From positions 1 through 10,722 of the forward strand of contig CABMPS010000054.1 in assembly GCA_902388545.1 (NCBI GenBank): 10,722 nt of DNA. Direction: 5' to 3'. The stretch is from an uncultured Collinsella sp. GTDB lineage: Bacteria > Actinomycetota > Coriobacteriia > Coriobacteriales > Coriobacteriaceae. The position numbers were made by a program, and so were the translations under genes. Below the pieces are notes generated by a model. That model was not told where the DNA came from and searched no databases. It worked only from the letters and a program-made list of their open reading frames with translations. Position 1 is the first letter of the stretch. Each line of letters opens with the position of its first letter. This document shows, piece after piece, positions 1 to 6,855 of this stretch.

Positions 1-1219
1 GATTGGCCGCACCCAAAACCGTATCGCCCTCATCGGGCGTAAAGCTCTCGCCCTCGCGCACCGCGACGAGCGTCACAATCGGCGTATCGCTGTCGCCGGC
101 AAGATAGATGCATAGCGTGCTGCCATTTTGCCAAGTCTCGACCTTGCCGTACCATTCGACGGGGATATCGAGCTGGTAGAGGTCGGTTGCCTTGTGACGG
201 GCGTCGGCATCACGGGCTGCCTGTGCCTTTTGCGCGCTCAGGGCATTGACGGCGGCGTCGCGCCGCGCGGTTGCCGCCTGCTGGAGCACCTTGGCGGTGG
301 CGGCGGAGCTCGCGCCTCCCTCCTCGGCATATTTGGCGGCGGCATCGATCTGGTCGTCGGTTACCGTGTCGGCCGAAGGCACCTTGAGTTTAAAGGCAGC
401 CTGGGCACTTAAATCCTGTCCATCGCTCTTAACGGTGACCTGCGTCTTGGTGGTCGGGACGGTATAGATGGTGCCGTCGGCCGCGATGGGGGAGGCAGCG
501 ATGGAGAGCGTGTAATCGCCGGGCAGCAGTTTGATGCCGCGGCCGTGCTCGTCAACGTAGAGCGTTTCGCTCACAGAAGAGCCGTCGGAGTCCTGGCCAC
601 TCACCTGCACGGGGATCTTTGAGCCGGTGGAGCAGTCGAGTCCCGCGGCATGTACGCCAATTTGCACCGACATCATGGTATGGGCGTTTGCGGCAACTAC
701 GGCGGCCTGCTCTTGCTGGTATCCGTTCCAAGCCGCATAGCCCGCGCCGCCGGCGACGAGCGCGACGGCCACGACACCGGCGACCATCAGATTGCGGCGC
801 TTGGGCGACATCTTACGATGACGAACCTCGGCTTCGTGTGCCGAGGGAGCGGACGGCAGGGGAATATCTCCCATGGCGATGGTCTCGTCGACGACTGGCG
901 CAGAGCCCAAGCCGGGGAGCTCGCGGGTGAGCGATTCGTCGACGGGCAAGTCGCCAAGCAGGGAGGTCTCATCTCCCGCGTTGGGTTCCGGTTGGCCATT
1001 GCCCTCGTCATCGCCTTTTTCGACATCGGCTTCATCGCGAGCATCCTCGACGTCGTCGCCCGTATCCGGTATGCCATCGCCCGCCGCGTCCTGCATGTCG
1101 ACGATTGTCTCGTCAAACGCAACTTCGTCCAGCGAAAACCGGTCTAGGCTCTCCAAGGCCTCGGCGCACGCCGCTGCATCTTGGGCCGCGTCCTCTTGGC
1201 CCCTCGTCTCATTTTCCAT
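1..1219 (-). CDS. Single-pass membrane protein of unknown function, C-terminus cut by the window edge
   Basis: An open frame runs on the minus strand from an ATG at 1219 to the left edge without a stop (about 406 codons). A GGGGGA ribosome binding site lies just upstream of the start. Residues 1-135 are strongly acidic (many D/E) with short DET-type segments, low in hydrophobic residues and probably disordered. A basic stretch (KMSPKRR, about 136-142) precedes one hydrophobic segment at about 144-164, so the acidic tail should be cytoplasmic and the rest outside. The outer part has a predicted beta-rich stretch (about 180-260), an Ala/Gln-rich helical stretch, and near the window edge the motif LDIPVEWYGKV, which I associate with surface proteins of Collinsella and relatives. 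That association is from recall. No enzymatic motif or sorting signal is visible in the part present. The function is unknown; the reading frame itself is well supported. Confidence 0.8.
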   Translation of the reverse strand, partial: MENETRGQEDAAQDAAACAEALESLDRFSLDEVAFDETIVDMQDAAGDGIPDTGDDVEDARDEADVEKGDDEGNGQPEPNAGDETSLLGDLPVDESLTRELPGLGSAPVVDETIAMGDIPLPSAPSAHEAEVRHRKMSPKRRNLMVAGVVAVALVAGGAGYAAWNGYQQEQAAVVAANAHTMMSVQIGVHAAGLDCSTGSKIPVQVSGQDSDGSSVSETLYVDEHGRGIKLLPGDYTLSIAASPIAADGTIYTVPTTKTQVTVKSDGQDLSAQAAFKLKVPSADTVTDDQIDAAAKYAEEGGASSAATAKVLQQAATARRDAAVNALSAQKAQAARDADARHKATDLYQLDIPVEWYGKVETWQNGSTLCIYLAGDSDTPIVTLVAVREGESFTPDEGDTVLGAAN

Positions 1220-1352
1220 ATATCCCCCAAGCTCAATATCGGGACAACAATGTACCCAAAATTAAGGTCACATAGAGCTGGCGTGCAGTCGGAAATTCGA
1301 TTTTATCTGCGCGATACATTGTGAATATGTGCATGAATGCACGCGCGACAGC

Positions 1353-1393
1353 AAAAAGCCCCCGGAAAGCAAACGAATTGCTTTCCGGGGGCT
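1353..1393 (-). terminator. Rho-independent terminator of the TetR/membrane-protein unit
   Basis: A perfect 16-bp inverted repeat (1357-1372 with 1378-1393, 5-base loop) contains a GGGGG/CCCCC block. Read on the minus strand the stem is followed directly by TTTTT (1357-1353). It lies about 70 bases downstream of the membrane-protein stop at 1462 and upstream of the promoter region of the left-edge gene, so it separates the two minus-strand transcripts. No comparable T-run follows on the plus strand. Confidence 0.92.
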
Positions 1394-1461
1394 GCGCATA
1401 ACGCGAGATTACGGAGCCAAAGAGACGCGCCTACATCCAAATGCGGACGGCAGCGAGCGCG

Positions 1462-2468
1462 TTACTCGGCGTGCGCGTAATCAACCTTGGCGCGGCGAGC
1501 GGTAGCCTTCTCCCAATCGCTGGTGCCCTCAAAGACGTCCTGCTTGTAGGGATTGCGGCCGAGCTTCTTGGCACGGTAGACGATGTAGATGATCGCGGCG
1601 ATGTTGGCGACCAGTGCGGCGATCGAGACCGCGGTAGCGGCGCTGGGGTCGAGCGTGGAGTGGGTCACAAAGATGGACTCCTCCTGGAAGTACGGGAATA
1701 CCTGGGCAAACATGCACCAAATAGCCAGCGTAAAGGCACGGTTCTGGATCCAGCCGCCCTTGTTCCAGATAAAGGCGGCGACGGTGGGCGCCAGCAGCAG
1801 TGCAAAGCCGCAGAACCAGGAGTGGGTGGGCAAGCAGTTGTAGGTGTAGCAGAAGTTCCAGATATCGTAGGCGATGATGTAGACCCAGGTCATGTCGGGC
1901 CACAGCATGTCGGTCTTGTCCTCAGAGGCGTAGACACTCCACCAACCGGTCATGCAGAAGATGTTGATGATACCGGCGATGCCGTTGAACACGTTGTTCC
2001 AGCCGGCGAGCTGCGTGGCGCCCTCGGAGGTGACCCAGGTGGACTCGCCCAGGACAAAGAAGTGATAGGCGCTCTCAAAGTCGGACACGACGGCGATCAT
2101 GATGTTGATGGCGACGATCACAAACGGCCACGCGCGGAACCAGTGCGCCTTGCCGATCTTGCCCCACTGATACTTAATGGCGATGAAGCCCCAGCAACCG
2201 GCCAACGCCGCGTAGACCTTGGCGTAGTGGAACCAGCTGTTCTGGTACACATGGGTGGGGTTGGTGAGCGCCCACTCGGCACTCTGCGAGACGCCGATGG
2301 CGATGGCGACGCAGTAGATGGTCATGGCCAGCGGAGCCACGCCAAAGATGATGGCCGCGCCCAGCTTGGTGCGGCGGCCGACCTCGTTGAGCACGATCAG
2401 GCCAATAAGACCATGGCCCAGCCGGCCCAGTGGATAAGGGTATCGCTACCCCAAACATCGAACAGCAT
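1462..2468 (-). CDS. Polytopic membrane protein, probably DUF5692 family, with a one-base frameshift near 2402
   Basis: The continuous frame is 2394-1462 (310 aa from an internal GTG), but the natural start is the ATG at 2468, preceded by AAGGAGAG. From 2468 the protein reads MLFDVWGSDTLIHWAGWAMV and then hits TGA at 2399-2397. Restoring one base in the GGCC at 2401-2404 (GG to GGG on the minus strand) joins this to LIVLNEVGRRTK and gives about 335 aa. The repaired protein has about 8-9 hydrophobic segments, many Trp/Phe/Tyr, and a charged C-terminal tail (about the last 45 residues) likely in the cytoplasm. The family name is from recall of DUF5692, a membrane family with no known function. 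It follows the TetR gene by 63 bases and shares its terminator, so the two are probably co-transcribed. The frameshift may be a sequencing error or real; as given, the first transmembrane segment is lost from the main frame. Confidence 0.72.
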
Positions 2469-2486
2469 GCTGCTCTCCTTTCACAC

Positions 2487-2514
2487 GCCCGCGGCCCCTC
2501 TTCCGATCGCGGGC
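2487..2514. promoter_or_regulatory. Hairpin between the TetR and membrane-protein genes
   Basis: GCCCGCG (2487-2493) and CGCGGGC (2508-2514) form a perfect 7-bp stem around a 14-base loop, just before the ribosome binding site of the membrane-protein gene. A TTTGGCCAAA palindrome (2517-2526) lies beside it. There is no T-run on the minus strand, so it is not a standard terminator. It could stabilise or separate the two halves of the transcript. The role is speculative. Confidence 0.3.
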
Positions 2515-2531
2515 AGTTTGGCCAAATGTCG

Positions 2532-3194
2532 TCAGTTCTGGGGCTTGCGCTCCGGATACTTGGCGGTATAGCCCTCGATGTGGAGTGTCGAGGCGATGAT
2601 TTCCTTGACTGTCTCGTCGGGCACATCGGGGTGCGTGCGGATATACATCAACAGTCCCATGATGAGGGTGTAGAACGTCTCGTAGACATGGTCGATGCGC
2701 AGCTCATGATGGGCGACAAAGTCCACCACGGTGGTGTCGCAAATGTATTGCGCCACGCGCTGGACCACGTTGTGCAGAAAGCCACCGTAGAGCGCGCCGC
2801 TGCTTGAGGTAAGCGTGCTCGGCAACTCGTGGCCGCTCACGACCAGGCGCTTAAAGAGCGGAGCGACGGTGTCGAGTGCGCCTTCGATGTCACCAACCGC
2901 GCGGCTGGCGTTCCACTGCTCGAGCTCGGCGATAAAGCCGTCGATCGCCTCGTCCATAACGGCGGTGACGGCGGCATCCATATCGGCAAAGTAGTGGTAG
3001 AACAGCGAACGCGTGCAGCCAGCCCGCTTGGTCACGGCCGATACCGAAAGATGGGACACACCAAGCTCGGCGCTCACGGCGCGCACAGCGGCGAGGATCT
3101 CGCGACGGCGCTCGTCGCCCGTCAGGCGTTTTGCCGCGCTATCGGATGCGGGGACGGCATCGACCACAGAGATATCTGCTGCGTTGTTGCCCAT
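2532..3194 (-). CDS. TetR/AcrR-family transcriptional regulator
   Basis: A 220-aa protein from ATG 3194 with a GAAAGGCGG ribosome binding site. The N-terminal third carries the TetR DNA-binding domain: a first helix around residues 27-44 (DERRREILAAVRAVSAELG), then the helix-turn-helix at about 50-69 with the family-typical ending TRSLFYHYFADMDA. The remaining 150 residues are the helical ligand-binding and dimer domain, which varies between members, so the inducer cannot be read from sequence. The first 22 residues form a loose extension before the domain. It is the first gene of a minus-strand unit with the membrane protein and is divergent from the oxidoreductase. The shared gap contains two palindromes suited to a TetR dimer, so it probably represses itself and one or both neighbours. 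Family assignment is secure; targets are inferred. Confidence 0.93.
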   Translation of the reverse strand: MGNNAADISVVDAVPASDSAAKRLTGDERRREILAAVRAVSAELGVSHLSVSAVTKRAGCTRSLFYHYFADMDAAVTAVMDEAIDGFIAELEQWNASRAVGDIEGALDTVAPLFKRLVVSGHELPSTLTSSSGALYGGFLHNVVQRVAQYICDTTVVDFVAHHELRIDHVYETFYTLIMGLLMYIRTHPDVPDETVKEIIASTLHIEGYTAKYPERKPQN

Positions 3195-3252
3195 GTTTTG
3201 CCGCCTTTCATCCGTTTGGGCCCGACCGTTCGCCTAACAGTCTTGAATATTG

Positions 3253-3290
3253 TTGACGGTTCGTCAATACTGTTTTTGACACAATGTCAA
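3253..3290. promoter_or_regulatory. Two TTGAC(G/A)-N3-(C/T)GTCAA palindromes, likely TetR operators
   Basis: TTGACG-GTT-CGTCAA (3253-3267) and TTGACA-CAA-TGTCAA (3276-3290) are both perfect 6-3-6 inverted repeats of the same design, with centres 23 bp apart (about two helical turns). An outer inverted repeat, TATTGTTGAC (3248-3257) with GTCAACAATA (3286-3295), frames the pair. They lie 59 bases upstream of the tetR start and about 90 upstream of the oxidoreductase start. TTGAC half-sites also resemble -35 boxes on both strands, so binding would block polymerase. I could not place a convincing -10 for either direction. Confidence 0.7.
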
Positions 3291-3381
3291 CAATAGCGGG
3301 TGAACGGCATGGGGGCATGTCGAACCCGTACAAAGAGGGGCGTCGCGGTCTCGCCGGGCTGTGGCAAGAGAAGGGACGACT

Positions 3382-6160
3382 ATGATTCTCAACGGACCGG
3401 GGATTAGCTATACCGAGCCCGATATCGGCGCGGAGTTCGTGCCGCCGATACCGGAGCATCCGCGCGAGGCCATCGTCAAACTGTGTGAGCACTGCACCAA
3501 CCGCCTGCTGCACCGCGACGAGCTGCTGGGCTACGAGTACTGGTCGTTTGCCGAGGCCGCAACCGACGAGCAGGCCGAAGTGCTCTGCAAGATGAAGATG
3601 CGCCGTCCCTATACGCTGCCCGAGATGGTCAAGCTCACCGGCATGCCCGAGGCCGATATCGAAAAAAATGCTCGACGACATGAGCTACACGGGTCTGCTC
3701 GAGTACAACTGGGAAAACCCCGAGCGCGCCAAGCAGTGGGTGCTGCCCATGCTGGTGCCGGGTTCCGCCGAGTTCCTCAACATGCGCGTGAGCCAGCTCG
3801 AGGAGCATCCGGTCTATGCCAAGTTCTTTGAGCAGGCGTCCAAGGGACCGCTGTCCAAGGCCACGCCGATGGTGCCGCCCGGCGGTGCCGGCATCGGCAT
3901 GCATGTCATTCCGGTCGAGAAGGCCATCGATGCCGCGAGCACCTCGGTGCCGATCGAGCATATCGAGCATTGGCTCGACAAATACGAAGGTAAGTATGCC
4001 GCTAGCACCTGCAGCTGCCGCGCGAGCCGTCGCGTGATGGGTGAGGGCTGCGCCGACGACCCGGCAGATTGGTGCATCGCCGTGGGCGATATGGCCGACT
4101 ACGTGGTCGAGACCGATCGTGGCCATTACGTGACCCGCGATGAGGTTTACGACATCTTGCGCCAGGCCGAGGACAACGGCTTTGTGCACCAGATCACCAA
4201 CATTGACGGCGAGAACAAGATTTTCGCCATCTGCAACTGCAACGTTAACGTGTGCTACGCCCTGCGCACCTCGCAGCTGTTCAACACACCCAACCTGTCG
4301 CGCTCGGCCTATGTCGCCAAGGTCGAGAAGGACAAGTGCGTGGCCTGCGGTCGCTGCGTTGAGGTGTGCCCGGCTGGTGCAGCCAAGCTCGGCCAGAAGC
4401 TCTGCAGCAAAAAGGCCGGCGGACAGGTGCCCGAGTATCCGCGTCAGGAGCTGCCCGATGCCACCAAGTGGGACCACACCAAGTGGTCGCCCAACTACCG
4501 CAACGACAACCGCATCGAGACGCATGAGTCCGGCACCGCTCCCTGCAAGACGGCCTGCCCCGCGCATGTTGCCGTTCAGGGCTATTTGAAGCTCGCGGCT
4601 CAGGGTCGCTATGACGAGGCGTTGGCGCTCATCAAGCGCGAGAACCCGTTGCCCGCTATCTGCGGCCGTGTGTGCAACCGCCGCTGTGAGGATGCCTGCA
4701 CCCGCGGTCGCGTGGACGAGGCCGTGGCCATCGACGAGGTCAAGAAGTTTATCGCCCAGCGCGATCTGGACGCCGCGACTCGCTATGTCCCGCCCGTGGT
4801 GACGCCGACGCGTGCCGGCGGCTTCGACCAGAAGATCGCCATCATCGGTGCCGGCCCGGCCGGTCTGTCCTGCGCTTTCTACCTGGCCGAGAAGGGCTAC
4901 AAGCCCGTCGTGTTCGAGAAAAACGAGCGCCCGGGCGGCATGCTCACCTATGGCATTCCCAGCTTTAAGCTGCAGAAGGATGTTATCGAGGCCGAGGTCG
5001 AGGTTATTCGCCTGATGGGTGCCGAGTTCCGCTATGGCGTGGAAGTCGGTCGCGACGTGACGCTCGACGAGCTGCGCGCGCAGGGCTTTAAGGCCTTCTA
5101 CGTTGCCATTGGCTGCCAGGGCGGCCGCCTTGCCGGCATTCCGGGCGAGGATGCCGAGGACGTGACCGTGGCCGTCGACTTCCTTCGCGAGGTTAACAGC
5201 GGCAAGATCGACGCGCTGCCCGGCCGCACCATTGTGGTGGGCGGCGGCAACGTTGCTATCGATGTCGCGCGCAACGCCTGCCGTCTGGGCTCTGAGCACG
5301 TTGAGATGTTCTGCCTGGAGAGTGAGGCCCAGATGCCCGCCAGCGAGGAGGAGCGTCGCGAGGCCATCGAGGACGGCGTTCACATCAGCTGCGGTTGGGG
5401 CCCCAAGGAGGTTCACCTGGACGAGGCCGGTCATGTGCGCGGCATCACCTTCAAGCGCTGCACGCGTGTCTTTGACGACGAGGGCCGTTTTGCGCCCGAG
5501 TACGATGAGAACGATCTGCGTCGTGTCGATGCCGACCGTGTCGTCATGTCGATTGGCCAGTCCATTGTGTGGGGCGACCTGCTGGCTGGCTCCAAGGTGG
5601 AGCTTGGCCGCGGTCAGGGTGCCCTTGCCGATCCTCAGACCTACCAGACCGCCGAGCCAGACATCTTTGTGGGCGGCGACGTCTACACCGGTCCGAGTTT
5701 TGCCATCGATGCCATCGCCGCCGGCCACGAGGCCGCCGTGTCCATCCATCGCTTTGTGCAGCCGGGGTCCACGCTCACCATCGGCCGCAACCAGCGCCGC
5801 TACACCGCGCTTGACCGCGACGATGTTGTGATTGAGAGCTACGACAACGCGAGCCGCGAGGTTGCCCATGTGGACCGCGAGCGCGAGAAGGCCGCGCCGT
5901 TTAGCGAGTACGTCGAGACCTTTACCGAAGAGCAGGTGCGCGCCGAGACCGCCCGTTGCCTGGGCTGCGGCGCCTCGATCGTCGACCCCAACAAGTGTAT
6001 CGGCTGCGGCCTGTGCACCACCAAGTGCGCGTTCGATGCCATCCATCTGGATCGCGATCGCCCCGAGTGCTCCACGATGGTCAAATACGAGCAAAAGCTC
6101 CCCAGCCTGGGCAAGTACGCTTTGAAGCGTGCGATCAAAATCAAATTTGGGAAGAAATAA
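3382..6160 (+). CDS. Iron-sulfur FAD/NAD(P) oxidoreductase (GltD-like) with N- and C-terminal ferredoxin clusters; frameshifted at a 7-A run
   Basis: The protein starts at ATG 3382 (AAGGGA site 5 bases upstream) and reads 95 residues to GMPEADIEK, then breaks at seven A's (3662-3668). Six A's would continue into MLDDMSYTGLLEYNW and the 830-aa frame 3668-6160, giving about 925 aa. Numbering on the repaired protein: CEHC at 35-38; a Cys-rich region with CSC (210, 212), 223, 231, and CNC...C (284, 286, 291); a 4Fe-4S motif CVACGRCVEVCP (319, 322, 325, 329); a DPYD/GltD-type helical Fe-S domain (Cys 388, 392, 427, 431, 435, 439); FAD motif GAGPAGL (489-495); the GltD-family YGIPSFKL; NAD(P) motif GGGNVAID (620-627); the C-terminal FAD motif VGGDVYTGP; and a last ferredoxin module with CLGCG (859, 862) and CIGCGLCTTKC (872, 875, 878, 882). 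It should move electrons between NAD(P)H, FAD and Fe-S clusters in the cytoplasm. The partner and substrate are unknown. The segment 3668-6160 is certain coding sequence; whether an intact enzyme is made is open. Confidence 0.85.
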
Positions 6161-6207
6161 AAAACGCAACAAACAAGAGAACGGCGCAGAGAACGGTTGG
6201 ACAGCGA

Positions 6208-6305
6208 GCGAGTCCCAGGCGTGGCGAGGTGCCTTGAAAGAGGAGGGCATAGGGCTTTTGCCCATGCCCGACGATTGAAAGGCAGATCGTCCGTCTGGGG
6301 CTCGC
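6208..6305 (+). ncRNA. Candidate structured leader RNA (possible riboswitch) upstream of hypA
   Basis: In the 190-base gap before hypA, 6208-6221 pairs with 6292-6305 as an uninterrupted 14-bp stem with two G-U pairs. Inside it lie a hairpin at 6245-6269 (GGGCAT..ATGCCC plus GGGC-TTTT-GCCC, one bulged A) and directly after it a hairpin at 6270-6291 (GACGAT/ATCGTC, 10-base loop TGAAAGGCAG), which would stack on the closing stem. GCCTT at 6231-6235 can pair with AAGGC in that loop (6279-6283), a possible pseudoknot. Seen: the complementarity. Inferred: that it is a functional RNA. I do not recognise a known class with confidence; the NiCo (nickel/cobalt) and Moco classes are the obvious ones to compare because of the downstream gene. 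Confidence 0.45.
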
Positions 6306-6320
6306 GCAGCGTCAAGTCGA

Positions 6321-6345
6321 CCGCCGTTCGTTAGAACGGCGGAAG
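6321..6345 (+). promoter_or_regulatory. Hairpin overlapping the hypA ribosome binding site
   Basis: CCGCCGTTC (6321-6329) and GAACGGCGG (6334-6342) form a perfect 9-bp stem with a GTTA loop. The 3' arm includes the first two bases of GGAAG (6341-6345), the only ribosome binding site 5 bases before the GTG start of hypA. Forming the hairpin would mask that site, which suits translational control. There is no T-run after it, so it is not a terminator. Confidence 0.5.
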
Positions 6346-6350
6346 AAAAA

Positions 6351-6770
6351 GTGCATGAATTAGGAATCGTCTATCACATCATTCGCGATGTCGAGAATGT
6401 GGCGCGCGCCAATGGCGTGAGTCGCGTTTCGAACGTGACGCTGCTCCTGGGCGAGGTCTCGGGCGTCGTTCCCGATCTGCTGCTTGATGCTTGGCGCTGG
6501 GCGGCAGATAAAAAGCCTATCACGCAGGGCGCGGAGCTTATTGTGGAGCCTGTCGAGGCCGTGACGCATTGCGAGGCGTGCGGCTGCGACTACGCGACGG
6601 TCGAGCACGGCAAGACCTGCCCCCATTGCGGTAGCGGCGAGACCTATCTGCTGCAGGGCCAGGAGGTCATGATCAAGCAGATCGAGACCCCCGACGAGGA
6701 CCCGACAGACGCTGCCCCCGACGGCCTATCCGATGCCGTCGACGCCGCCAACCCCCTCCACATCGCCTAA
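6351..6770 (+). CDS. hypA: HypA/HybF hydrogenase maturation nickel metallochaperone
   Basis: A 139-aa protein starting at GTG 6351; the start is fixed by the family's invariant MHE N-terminus (here MHELGIVYHII), where His2 and Glu3 take part in nickel binding. The overlapping ATG at 6355 is out of frame. The zinc-binding loop has the expected four cysteines, CEAC (74, 77) and CPHC (90, 93). HypA delivers nickel, with HypB, to the large subunit of [NiFe] hydrogenase. The family is usually about 110-120 aa; this one has an extra acidic, Pro/Ala-rich tail from about residue 113 to 139. No other hyp gene or hydrogenase subunit is in the window, so it is isolated from its usual partners here. The upstream oxidoreductase is on the same strand with no clear terminator between them, so readthrough is possible. 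Confidence 0.93.
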   Translation: MHELGIVYHIIRDVENVARANGVSRVSNVTLLLGEVSGVVPDLLLDAWRWAADKKPITQGAELIVEPVEAVTHCEACGCDYATVEHGKTCPHCGSGETYLLQGQEVMIKQIETPDEDPTDAAPDGLSDAVDAANPLHIA

Positions 6771-6772
6771 CT

Positions 6773-6855
6773 TAGTCGTTGGGGACGTTCTTAAACGACT
6801 AGTCGAAAAAGAACGTCCCCAATGACTAGCCATTTAAGAACGTCCCCAATAACTA
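6773..6855. repeat. REPIN-like repeat cluster built on GGGGACGTTCTT
   Basis: A unit at 6773-6792 (TAGTCGTTGGGGACGTTCTT) is inverted at 6809-6828 with only one G-U in 20 pairs, and a second copy in the same orientation as the latter lies at 6836-6855 (18/20 identical to it). The 16-base loop contains the palindrome CGACTAGTCG. It begins two bases after the hypA stop. One forward and two reverse copies of a short GC-rich unit fit REP/REPIN elements. The hairpin could protect the hypA mRNA 3' end, but there is no terminator T-run. Confidence 0.75.

Noticed and set aside
619..1265. Plus-strand frames of 100-165 codons opposite the left-edge gene
   Set aside because: Arg/Pro/Ser-rich shadow frames; the minus strand holds one continuous frame with a membrane anchor and a ribosome binding site.
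1329..1342. GTGCAT-GA-ATGCAC inverted repeat as a regulator site
   Set aside because: It is a single short copy beside a terminator, with no second instance or clear promoter to support it.
1441..2571. 376-codon plus-strand frame opposite the membrane-protein gene
   Set aside because: The minus strand encodes a coherent multi-pass membrane protein with a start site and terminator; the plus frame has no recognisable features.
3661..3670. Programmed -1 ribosomal frameshifting at A-AAA-AAT
   Set aside because: The heptamer is slippery, but the downstream frame is reached by a +1 (or -2) shift, not -1. Indel error, mutation or transcript slippage fit better.
3635..6265. 876-codon open frame on the minus strand opposite the oxidoreductase
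   Set aside because: It is a shadow of a GC-rich gene: low-complexity Ala/Leu/Gly/His/Val composition, no motifs, while the plus strand has clear Fe-S, FAD and NAD(P) motifs.
6773..6855. CRISPR array
   Set aside because: There are only three units in mixed orientation with unequal spacing, and no cas genes.
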